A DNA stretch of 36,674 nucleotides from a bacterium Ga0077546 (GTDB taxonomy: Bacteria; Cyanobacteriota; Vampirovibrionia; Obscuribacterales; Obscuribacteraceae): NCBI GenBank assembly GCA_001464165.1, contig LNEX01000099.1, positions 1 to 36,674 on the forward strand. Direction: 5' to 3'. Below, piece by piece: positions 24,780 through 32,084 of the stretch (the first letter of the stretch is position 1; each line of letters opens with the position of its first letter). The notes beneath the pieces were generated by a model. The model ran no database searches. It saw nothing but the letters and a program-made list of their open reading frames with translations, and was not told where the DNA came from. The translations under genes were made by a program, and so were the position numbers.

Positions 24780-26624
24780 CTAAAATATTGGCTGCCACTG
24801 CGGCGTGTCAATATCATTGAAGCCAACCACGCGCACGCCACCAATACGGTGACTTGCCAGTGCTCTATTGACCACCGGCACTTGACCATCTGGCACAAAA
24901 ATATGAGTGATATCAGGCTTTCTCAGGCCTAGTTTTTCAAACAGCCCGGTTCCAATTTTGAGCTTACTGGTGAGCAGTTCACCTGGTTCAAGGGAGCCAG
25001 CGTTCCAACTTTTTGCACCGGCAACCACATCGCGCGATATACCAAATACCACAGGAAAATCAGCCAAACTCTCAGGGCTATGACGGTGGTAGCAAAACGC
25101 TTCGCTGAAATTGCGGGTCATAGAGATTGCCCGACGTGGGAACTGCTCATCAGCGCTCTCGCCTGCCACTTGCTTGATACCACGCAGTCTTAGTTCTTTT
25201 GCCGGAAGTAACTGGCCTTCAGTAAAAATTGAATTAAGAGCACGAGAAACAGTGGCGTGGAACAAATTAGTCAACTTCTCGCTTGGCTCAAAAGGCATCC
25301 AGTCTGGCTTAGTACCATAGGCACGAGACTTGGAATGATAGTCTCCTGGCAAAGAAAGCTTCTGACCCAAGGCACCTTCATCAAAATTGAAAAATCTTTC
25401 GCGTGCTTTGCCTAAACCCATAAGAATGCTAAAAGTATCGTGCTCTCCCGAGATATCGCGCGGTGCAAGCTTAGCCATGCCTTCTTCAAACTCACTAGCT
25501 GACTTATAACTTGGGCGCTTCAGTGAAGCAGTGAGAGTGTCTCTAATGGCAGCTACCCTTTCAACGCTGTGCCCCTGTGCCAGCTCAGCATTGCTGTACG
25601 AATTTAGCCCCGGCTTGTCTGCTGTACCATGTAAAATTGCCAGCAGCTTCTCGGCAAACTTAGCTTGCTCTTCACCGATTTCATCATAGACATCGCGCCG
25701 GTCTCCCTTCGGTGTCTCTTCGTATTTCCTTTCTAGGGTTTCGATTTTTTTGATGTACTGCGGATACTCTCTTTCAAAAGCTGTAACTGGATTATTCTCG
25801 GCAGTGAGAGGCACTCTAGGTAACTCTGGCAATTTCACAGGATTAACAAAATCATTTAAGCGCTTAATTGGATGCTGTAAATTGAGTTCATTAAGAGTTG
25901 CGTTGTTCCACTTTGTGCGGTAATAAGCACTTTCAACAGCTGGTAACTTAGCCACTTTAACAACACCAGCATTAAAGGCATGGAAGCCGACGCCAAACGC
26001 TGCAAACTGACCGGCACTACTCAGAACTTCAGAACCTGTTGCTAGGCGATGTTCTTGAGTAAAAGCATGGCCATAGGCGGAGGTAACACCACCAGCGCCA
26101 CCAGAGATAGCATTTGTCAAACTCTTAGCGAGAAAATCATTCTTAGGCAAGAGTTTCACGCCCTCTAAGGCCTTTCCAGCTCCGCCCATGACAGCAAAAG
26201 TTGTGCCCGACACCAGAGCGCCTTCGAGCCGTCCTTGCAATAGCCCCTTATCGCTGGAGCTTGTCGTCAAAACTCCGCCATCAATAGCTCCTGCCAAAAA
26301 CATCTTGCTGGCACTACCAGCCACGCCGTTGATGCTTTCTTTCATCAAAGGTTTGAGTGCCCCGTGGCTGGCTACGGCGAGAACACTGAAATCGACAATT
26401 AGACCGGCGATGGCGCCAGCTTCGGTAGCTAGGGTGCGCTTGCTTTCAACTCTCGTCGTCTTCTTCTCTCTATCACTGTCTTTGTCATTGAGCCCAACCA
26501 GCTGACGCACAGCATCAACAGGCTTTTCAATGGCGCCTTGATAGAAGCCCTGAGCGAAATCGACAGGGTTGATATTACTCACTATTTTTTCGCTAAGTGT
26601 TTCTTTCACCGGCCACCGCGCCAA
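24780..26624 (-). CDS. Hypothetical protein with Gly/Ala-rich N-terminus and possible ADP-ribosyltransferase-like C-terminus
   Basis: Not recognised as a whole. The first 220 residues contain Gly/Ala-rich hydrophobic stretches (GALVSGTTFAVMGGAG, AISGGAGGVTSAYGHA) like the pre-toxin or membrane-interacting regions of large secreted proteins. Residues 300-330 are a charged helix. The last 160 residues have an order seen in ADP-ribosyltransferase folds: LFHAT (H456), a helix SIFTEGQLLPA, ISMTRNFSEAFCY (about 499-511), and a strand HIFVPDG (574-580). The H-Y/S-E type assignment is by eye and uncertain. The start is a TTG with little ribosome-site support and could lie further downstream. Its stop abuts the FixC-FixX stop. 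Confidence 0.72.
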   Translation of the reverse strand: MARWPVKETLSEKIVSNINPVDFAQGFYQGAIEKPVDAVRQLVGLNDKDSDREKKTTRVESKRTLATEAGAIAGLIVDFSVLAVASHGALKPLMKESINGVAGSASKMFLAGAIDGGVLTTSSSDKGLLQGRLEGALVSGTTFAVMGGAGKALEGVKLLPKNDFLAKSLTNAISGGAGGVTSAYGHAFTQEHRLATGSEVLSSAGQFAAFGVGFHAFNAGVVKVAKLPAVESAYYRTKWNNATLNELNLQHPIKRLNDFVNPVKLPELPRVPLTAENNPVTAFEREYPQYIKKIETLERKYEETPKGDRRDVYDEIGEEQAKFAEKLLAILHGTADKPGLNSYSNAELAQGHSVERVAAIRDTLTASLKRPSYKSASEFEEGMAKLAPRDISGEHDTFSILMGLGKARERFFNFDEGALGQKLSLPGDYHSKSRAYGTKPDWMPFEPSEKLTNLFHATVSRALNSIFTEGQLLPAKELRLRGIKQVAGESADEQFPRRAISMTRNFSEAFCYHRHSPESLADFPVVFGISRDVVAGAKSWNAGSLEPGELLTSKLKIGTGLFEKLGLRKPDITHIFVPDGQVPVVNRALASHRIGGVRVVGFNDIDTPQWQPIF

Positions 26625-26753
26625 TACTCTTAAGTTCTGCCTAAAATAACTCTAAATCAACACATTTCCTATACATATATTGCCCCTTGAGACCACCCGT
26701 GTCAGTGGGGGAAATACGAAGTACAAGCTTGTTTTGAAAGAAATGCCTTAGAC

Positions 26754-27221
26754 CTAATTCAGTGATTCTAAGCCTGGCTTAGCTTCTCGGTTGGCGTCGA
26801 GCTCTGCAGCAGGTTCATCAATTACCAGCTCAGCTTTAGGCTCCTGCTCTGCCTTAAGCTCTTGTTCACTCTTAAAGACTGGCTCACTGACAAATACGGG
26901 AATGACTGGCGGACGAATCCAATTAACAATACGATCGCCTCGACCGGCTCCAAAAAGCAGACCGAAAGCAAACCAGCCAAGTCGCCGCAAAAGGGTAAAT
27001 CGGTCTTCGACTAGCACGGCGGCAAAAAGGTCACCACCTAGCAATATTGAGCTGATTAGAGTCAGGGCACTGCCCGCCACAATAGCTGTGCGCACGGTAA
27101 TACCGGGACGGAAGAAATAAAGAATAGCAACGCCTAAGGCGAACCCAGCCACAGACAGCCCAGCATGCAAGAGCTTGACCATAAATATTGCCGATTCTAT
27201 TTGAGTTTGCTCGGAGCCCAT
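26754..27221 (-). CDS. Small membrane protein with acidic C-terminal tail
   Basis: A 155-residue ORF with about three membrane helices (about 12-36, 45-70, 80-95) and a Pro/Glu/Lys/Ala-rich tail that repeats the unit (S/A)EQE(L/P)KAE. No family is recognised. The ATG has no clear ribosome site, so the start is uncertain. It is on the strand opposite the ferritin-like gene, and the two start points are about 110 bases apart, so they are divergent. Confidence 0.55.
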   Translation of the reverse strand: MGSEQTQIESAIFMVKLLHAGLSVAGFALGVAILYFFRPGITVRTAIVAGSALTLISSILLGGDLFAAVLVEDRFTLLRRLGWFAFGLLFGAGRGDRIVNWIRPPVIPVFVSEPVFKSEQELKAEQEPKAELVIDEPAAELDANREAKPGLESLN

Positions 27222-27334
27222 AGGTTCAAATTACCACATTGAGAGAAAAGTGGAACTATTCAATCCAAGAATAGTCTCCAGCGCTATAGGCAGAGCAAGT
27301 TTGCACTTGCGCCTTGTTAAGTGGAGAAATAACT

Positions 27335-27913
27335 ATGTCTGGGAAAATGGATAAGAGCAATAACAAAAATCATAATAGCGCTGTTAAAGAGGCCAACGAG
27401 CCCAAACATAGCGTTAGTGAGATAAGAGAGCGGGCCCGTCGCCATGTCGAAGACGGTGCTGTAACGGCCGACTACTCCGCCGACACAAAAAAAGTAAACA
27501 AGATGCTCAATGAGTCTCTCGCCACAGAGTTAGTCTGCGTCATGCGTTATCGCCGGCATTATTACATGGCTCGCGGTGTCAATTCAGAAGCAATCGCCCA
27601 GGAGTTTCTAGCACATTCAAACGAAGAGCTGGCACATGCAGATAGACTAGCTTTGCGAATAGTCCAATTGGGCGGTGAGCCAGACCTAAACCCTGACACG
27701 CTAACTGCAAGAAGTCACGCTGAGTATGTAGTCGGGACCAATCTCAAAGACATGATTAGAGAAGATCTTGTGGCCGAAAGGATAGCTATAGAGTCTTATC
27801 GTGGCATGATTGAAGACATCGGCAATCGTGACTCAACCACAAGACGATTACTTGAAGACATTCTTGCCGTTGAAGAAGAACATGCCGACGAACTTTCTTC
27901 TCTTCTGCAGTAG
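27335..27913 (+). CDS. Bacterioferritin/ferritin-like diiron protein
   Basis: ATG at 27335 has GGAG about ten bases upstream; an in-frame TTG at 27314 has none. The 192-residue protein has a polar N-terminal 40 residues and then a four-helix ferritin-like bundle with both iron-binding motifs: E65, then EExAH (E98-x-x-H101), E148 or E153, and E180-x-x-H183. It resembles the bacterioferritin subfamily (ELAHADRLALRI, LGGEPDL). These proteins oxidise Fe(II) and store it or protect against oxidative damage. Whether a heme-ligating methionine is present cannot be decided by eye. The gene is a single transcription unit ending at the hairpin at 27947. Confidence 0.92.
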   Translation: MSGKMDKSNNKNHNSAVKEANEPKHSVSEIRERARRHVEDGAVTADYSADTKKVNKMLNESLATELVCVMRYRRHYYMARGVNSEAIAQEFLAHSNEELAHADRLALRIVQLGGEPDLNPDTLTARSHAEYVVGTNLKDMIREDLVAERIAIESYRGMIEDIGNRDSTTRRLLEDILAVEEEHADELSSLLQ

Positions 27914-27946
27914 AAGCAATAGCAATTAGAGTTACTAATTGGTTGA

Positions 27947-27990
27947 GCCATGCCCTGAGCCCCAGTCCTGACAGGATCTCAGGGCATGGC
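27947..27990. terminator. Strong hairpin between ferritin-like gene and convergent membrane gene
   Basis: A 13-bp perfect GC-rich stem GCCATGCCCTGAG/CTCAGGGCATGGC encloses an 18-base loop that itself contains the small hairpin TCCTGACAGGA. The plus strand continues with TTTGTCTT. It lies directly between convergent stops and probably ends transcription from the ferritin-like gene; the U tract is poorer on the other strand. Confidence 0.8.
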
Positions 27991-27996
27991 TTTGTC

Positions 27997-28578
27997 TTAA
28001 ACTTTGCTATCTTTCAAGAGCGTGTCGAACTGACCTAGCCAAGTTTCAACGTTCTCAAAATTTTTGCCATAGTCAAAGACAACGTTTTTAGACCGCGGTC
28101 GACTAACAACCTTTACTTGCCATTGATTCTCTGCCTTACAATTGAGCTCAACTTCCATCTCTTCACCACCGGAGCGCCAACTAGGGCCACTGGCAGCACG
28201 AGTAATCATATGCTCAACATCATCAGATACTCGAGTAACATAGGGCACTACCAGTAGTGCTTGACGAGCGGCATGCAAAACTTGCTTTCCTGTACCGACG
28301 ACTTCAACTTCTCTAGTTTGCTCAAGATCCCAAATTTGGTGATAACGACCCTTGCTTAGAAAAACGTGAGCACTAAGGTCAAGGGGCAAGAGCACTGCGA
28401 TGGTAAAAAGAGCGAAAATACCGCCAATAGTAAGACCAGCCATCAAACCATAGTGAAAGGCATTGGGTTCATTCTTATTAGTCAAGACAATAATCATTAT
28501 TAAGAGGCCAATGCCGCCACCCAGCCCCAATGAGCTGACCAGTGCTGCACGAAATACTCTCAATAAATAGCTCGCCAT
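27997..28578 (-). CDS. Hypothetical membrane protein with two N-terminal helices
   Basis: A 193-residue protein: two membrane helices (about 12-32 and 45-67), then a soluble domain of about 120 residues with alternating strands (REVEVVGTG, EMEVELNCK, WQVKVVSRP). The pattern of TGKQVLHAARQAL followed by strands is reminiscent of small alpha/beta ligand-binding modules, but no family is recognised. An AGAG precedes the ATG. It is the last gene of a four-gene minus-strand set (30959 down to 27997) with short gaps. Confidence 0.7.
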   Translation of the reverse strand: MASYLLRVFRAALVSSLGLGGGIGLLIMIIVLTNKNEPNAFHYGLMAGLTIGGIFALFTIAVLLPLDLSAHVFLSKGRYHQIWDLEQTREVEVVGTGKQVLHAARQALLVVPYVTRVSDDVEHMITRAASGPSWRSGGEEMEVELNCKAENQWQVKVVSRPRSKNVVFDYGKNFENVETWLGQFDTLLKDSKV

Positions 28579-28616
28579 TATTGCTCTTTTGCCAACGCTA
28601 GTGCCTTACTCAAAAG

Positions 28617-28787
28617 TTAGTCTGAAACTTCATCTGGCTCGTCAGCTTTGCTCAAACCGTCTTCTTGCCTGACAAACCAGCGCACAAATCGATAAATGAT
28701 ATAGCCAGGCGGCACCACTGCACTAAAGAACATTATTCGGTCTAATAGATGCAGCCAGCCTTTAGTTTTCTTCTTCCGACAACGCAC
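28617..28787 (-). CDS. Small single-span membrane protein, GTG start overlapping the upstream gene
   Basis: I place the start at GTG 28787 because AGGAGG lies exactly six bases before it; longer versions of the frame start at codons without such a site. This gives 56 residues: a basic N-terminus (VRCRKKKTKGW), one membrane helix (about 18-36, FFSAVVPPGYIIYRFV) and an acidic tail. It overlaps the end of the zinc-ribbon-like gene by 26 bases, suggesting translational coupling. No family is recognised. Confidence 0.6.
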   Translation of the reverse strand: MRCRKKKTKGWLHLLDRIMFFSAVVPPGYIIYRFVRWFVRQEDGLSKADEPDEVSD

Positions 28788-29361
28788 AGCTATCCTCCTC
28801 ATCTGAGAGTTTAACCCCTTCTGCCTCGATATCTTGAACGTCGACCATTTCAGGCTCAAGTTCTTCTACGTGTATATCAACACCAATATTGTCAGCAGAC
28901 TGCTTTTCAGCTGAAAACTCATTCAAGACCTCCTGCATCAATTCAGAACCTACTTCATCAAGCAAATCTTGATCAGCAAGGGCCGCTTGCTCAGCATTTA
29001 ACTTACCGGCAGCTGCGGCCAAACGTGCTTGTAACTTGTCGGCCTGGGTGCGCTTCGGGTAGAGACGTGCCCTACATTTGGTGCAAAAGCAATAGCTGTT
29101 TTCACCTAGATGACCAAAATCGCCAATCTTAAAACCAATAGGTAAATAGGCTTTTGTCGATACTAAACGACGATCCAGACCCTTCAGCCGCCTTTGAAAA
29201 ATTCGAACGTACTCGTGGCGACAACTGGGCACGGCCGGAGTTGCTGCTGCTGGCGCCAAAGACGGCTCTTCAGTTTGCTGAGGAAGTGCGGCAGCAGTTA
29301 GCTCGCGCTTCTGCTCGTCGACTTCAGAGTTTGTTGATTCGGGATTGAAATTTTCTTGCAT
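28762..29361 (-). CDS. Hypothetical protein with putative zinc-binding centre and acidic tail
   Basis: I use the ATG at 29361, 29 bases after the TPR gene, rather than an upstream in-frame start that would overlap it by 49 bases; no strong ribosome site supports either. The 199-residue protein has an N-terminal Ala/Pro/Glu-rich region, a central conserved-looking block CRHEYVRIFQRRL ... YCFCTKCRARLY, where a Cys-x-His pair and C-x-C-x-x-C could bind zinc, and a long acidic C-terminus. No family is recognised. It is in the middle of the minus-strand set from 30959 to 27997. Confidence 0.65.
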   Translation of the reverse strand: MQENFNPESTNSEVDEQKRELTAAALPQQTEEPSLAPAAATPAVPSCRHEYVRIFQRRLKGLDRRLVSTKAYLPIGFKIGDFGHLGENSYCFCTKCRARLYPKRTQADKLQARLAAAAGKLNAEQAALADQDLLDEVGSELMQEVLNEFSAEKQSADNIGVDIHVEELEPEMVDVQDIEAEGVKLSDEEDSCALSEEEN

Positions 29362-29390
29362 TACATCAGTTATACGATTTTCTACAACCC

Positions 29391-30959
29391 TTAGTGCTGC
29401 TTCACAACCGGAAATTCTTGCAGCAGTTTTCCCTTCCAATAGATGATAACGGCAAGTTGATGATCATCCTTAACAATATTCGGACAAGAAAAATAAAGGG
29501 TGCGCTCGGCCCCTGGCGCAAAGGCAATAGAGGAAGGATTAGCGACAGGCAAACTAACGGAGCCATTCGTGCGTCTTTTTGTATTATCGTAGAAAACTGC
29601 TGTCAATGTAAGGTCACTTACTGCTTCCCCCGAAATATTCTTGATCTTGATTTCACCTTCAGGAGTTAAGCTTCCTTTGACTAACCAGTTTCTCGAAGAA
29701 ATCACCGATATTGGCGGCGTACCTGGGTTCCACTTATCAGTCTTGGCGGCCTCCGGTTTTACTTCATCTTTTTTCTGTTCTTTAATTAGCATAGCCAGTT
29801 GCTCAGCAACTCGCTCAGCATGGCCTTTTACAGACAAGGCTTCTTGAGCTTTATTTTCTTTGACGAGGATCGCACCCCAAGTGTTAAGCGTGCTCAAAAG
29901 CTGCTTCAATAATGAAATTGAGGCCTCCGGCTTTAGCGAAACAGCCTCTTCTAGAGAGCGAACCGCCCCAGGATAGTTCTGCAACTTCAAATTGAGACTG
30001 GCGAGCAGCTCATAATTTCCGAAACTCTTTTCTTTGTCGACTAGCTCGGTTAAAGCCTCTTGAGCACGCTCCAGATCTTTTTTCGCCAGAAGGAGGTCAA
30101 TTAAGCGGTGGCGCACCTCCAGATTGTTACCATCCTGCTTACAGACAATCTCATAATTTTCAATCGCTTTACTAGTGTCTTTGCGTTTGCTGTAAAGAGC
30201 AGCAAGCGCTATGCGCGTACCCGGTTCGTCGCTCACCGTTAAGCTCTTCTCAAGCATAGCAACGGCCTGATCTTCATCTTTATCACGAGTCTCAGCCAAA
30301 GCAGCCAGTTGACGATAGCATTCAGCTAGGCGATGAGGAACTTGCGACTTCAATGGTTCATCTAAGCTATCAGCGTACTGCCATGCTTTACTGAGATGAG
30401 TAACAGCACTGTCAATGGCACCGTTGGCAAGATTGGCCTCAGACCAGCGCAAGTACATGCGCGCCCGACTATTTGCTAGCTCGGCTGGCTTGACTACTTG
30501 CAGAGCCGAATTGTAGAGACGTTCGGCTTCTTCATAGTGATTATGATTTTGGTAGAAAGTTGAGTAGCTATCGACAACCGGCGCTAAATTAACATCTTGA
30601 CAGCGCACTCGAAAGGCAGTGTCTAGAGCAGTGCGCCCTTCCGCAAATCGATCAGTGGCTAAATAAGCCTGGGCCAACCAAGGGTAGACACTGACATCGG
30701 CCGGATTCTGATGAACTAGCTCCTCCAACAACGGGACAGCCGAAGCAGCTTTGTTAGAGCGCACCATGCTAGCGGCTTTTCCAAGTGGCGTTTCTTTCGG
30801 CGTAAAGACAATGTAACCAATCGCAAGAAGTGTGCAAACTATCAATCCAATCACAACAAAGGGAACACCCTTGCCCTCTTTAGGAGCACGAGTAGGATCT
30901 TGTTCTCCTTCGGGGGGAGAAGAAGAAGAATCGCTTCTAGAGCCGTCCTTACCGATCAT
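29391..30959 (-). CDS. Membrane-anchored TPR protein with C-terminal beta domain
   Basis: The 522-residue protein has a Ser/Pro/Glu-rich N-terminus, one membrane helix (about 33-53, VPFVVIGLIVCTLLAIGYIVF), then at least six TPR-like units (about 60-370; for example VYPWLAQAYLATDRFAEGRTALDTAF). The final 95 residues (about 425-520) are beta strands of a type resembling FxLYD or DUF3426 domains found at the end of envelope TPR proteins (EIKIKNISGEAVSDLTLTAVFYD, ending in IYWKGKLL). Orientation puts the TPRs outside the cytoplasm. It likely scaffolds an envelope complex. It leads a set of four minus-strand genes. Confidence 0.85.
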   Translation of the reverse strand: MIGKDGSRSDSSSSPPEGEQDPTRAPKEGKGVPFVVIGLIVCTLLAIGYIVFTPKETPLGKAASMVRSNKAASAVPLLEELVHQNPADVSVYPWLAQAYLATDRFAEGRTALDTAFRVRCQDVNLAPVVDSYSTFYQNHNHYEEAERLYNSALQVVKPAELANSRARMYLRWSEANLANGAIDSAVTHLSKAWQYADSLDEPLKSQVPHRLAECYRQLAALAETRDKDEDQAVAMLEKSLTVSDEPGTRIALAALYSKRKDTSKAIENYEIVCKQDGNNLEVRHRLIDLLLAKKDLERAQEALTELVDKEKSFGNYELLASLNLKLQNYPGAVRSLEEAVSLKPEASISLLKQLLSTLNTWGAILVKENKAQEALSVKGHAERVAEQLAMLIKEQKKDEVKPEAAKTDKWNPGTPPISVISSRNWLVKGSLTPEGEIKIKNISGEAVSDLTLTAVFYDNTKRRTNGSVSLPVANPSSIAFAPGAERTLYFSCPNIVKDDHQLAVIIYWKGKLLQEFPVVKQH

Positions 30960-31039
30960 TGATTTTCCGCTGACAAAAAAGGGAATAGCGAGAGACTAGA
31001 CATCTTAAGTGGTATCAGAAGCTATAATATCGCTCAGCT

Positions 31040-31930
31040 ATGACACAGGATATTAAGCTCACTCCAACTTGTTCATTCGTTGACATCGTCCCACGATCTC
31101 AGCCTCTGACTCAAGGCGAAAATCATTTGATTAAGGCGCGCACATGGGGATCGTCTTCAGATTGCCGCGCCGCTGTTTTGCTTGTACATGGGCTGGGTGC
31201 CCATAGTGGCTGGTTTGAAGCCCTTGCTAGGCGTTTAAAGGTGAAGAGAATCTTCGCTCTTGCCTACGATCAAGTTGGATTTGGCAAGCGCTCGGACCAA
31301 GTATTGATGATGAAGCAGCAGTGGCTTAACGACCTCAAGGATGCCTATGAGCACTTACGTGACACTGTTGGCGACCGGCCAATTTTTGTCATGGGAAATA
31401 GCATGGGCGCCGTTGTTGCCCTCAAGGCTCTAACTCAAATTAGCCCCTCCGGCCTTGTCATGTTTTCACCAGGATTCGACGGACATCCTGACATGTTCAA
31501 GCTCACCTACCGGGTGAAATCTATGGCCACAGCACTGCTGCAGCCTGATACTGAAATTGCTTTGCCATATACCACCGACCAAATCACTCGTGAACCCCAG
31601 GTGCGAAACTGGCTGGCTAATGATCCAGATCGCAAGTTTGTGCTGACAGCCCGGACTTTACTTGAATTGCTCAAGCTCACCCAAGAAACGAAGTCTTCAC
31701 CACGTAAAATTCCGTGCCCAATCTATATGTTTACCTCGGGCCAAGAAACCATCGTAAACAACGTTGTCAGCCAAGCGATTTTTGATCGTCTCAATGCCCC
31801 AAGCAAAAGACAGCACTCATTCCCCGAGGCCTGGCACGATCTAATGTTCGATCCAGTTCTCGACGAACTAGTGGAACTATTGAGCACTTGGATGGACGAA
31901 GTATCAAAAGAAAGATTGTCGATCTCTTAA
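31040..31930 (+). CDS. Alpha/beta hydrolase, monoacylglycerol lipase/lysophospholipase type
   Basis: A 296-residue serine hydrolase of the Hydrolase_4/MAGL group: oxyanion strand VHGLGAHSGW (49-58), nucleophile S121 in GNSMG, and histidine H266 in AWHDLMFD. The acid position, usually Asp in GxxDxxV, reads GQETIV, so E236 may serve. Such enzymes release fatty acids from monoacylglycerols or lysophospholipids. No signal peptide is present. An acyl-CoA synthetase gene follows 154 bases downstream on the same strand, which fits a lipid-use role. The start codon lies 80 bases from the divergent TPR gene. Confidence 0.9.
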   Translation: MTQDIKLTPTCSFVDIVPRSQPLTQGENHLIKARTWGSSSDCRAAVLLVHGLGAHSGWFEALARRLKVKRIFALAYDQVGFGKRSDQVLMMKQQWLNDLKDAYEHLRDTVGDRPIFVMGNSMGAVVALKALTQISPSGLVMFSPGFDGHPDMFKLTYRVKSMATALLQPDTEIALPYTTDQITREPQVRNWLANDPDRKFVLTARTLLELLKLTQETKSSPRKIPCPIYMFTSGQETIVNNVVSQAIFDRLNAPSKRQHSFPEAWHDLMFDPVLDELVELLSTWMDEVSKERLSIS

Positions 31931-32048
31931 CAAAATTAGCAGCTTATAATCCGCCGACGTCACTGTACAGAATGCCATGCTAAGGCCTAAAAGCAGGCTT
32001 TGGCAGGAGCAGATAATTTAGACTTCATTTGGCATACTGAAAACCTAC

Positions 32049-32054
32049 TATAAT
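32049..32054 (+). promoter_or_regulatory. Candidate -10 box of the acyl-CoA synthetase gene
   Basis: TATAAT matches the sigma-70 -10 consensus exactly and is 30 bases before the ATG. The only -35-like element (TTGGCA at 32029) has a short 14-base spacer, so the call is tentative. Confidence 0.3.
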
Positions 32055-32084
32055 AACGCCTGGTGGGAATCTGAGGTGCTTTAC

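Noticed and set aside
26754..27221. Small membrane protein as an immunity gene for the neighbouring ADP-ribosyltransferase-like protein
   Set aside because: Only adjacency supports it; no immunity family is recognised, so it is left as hypothetical.
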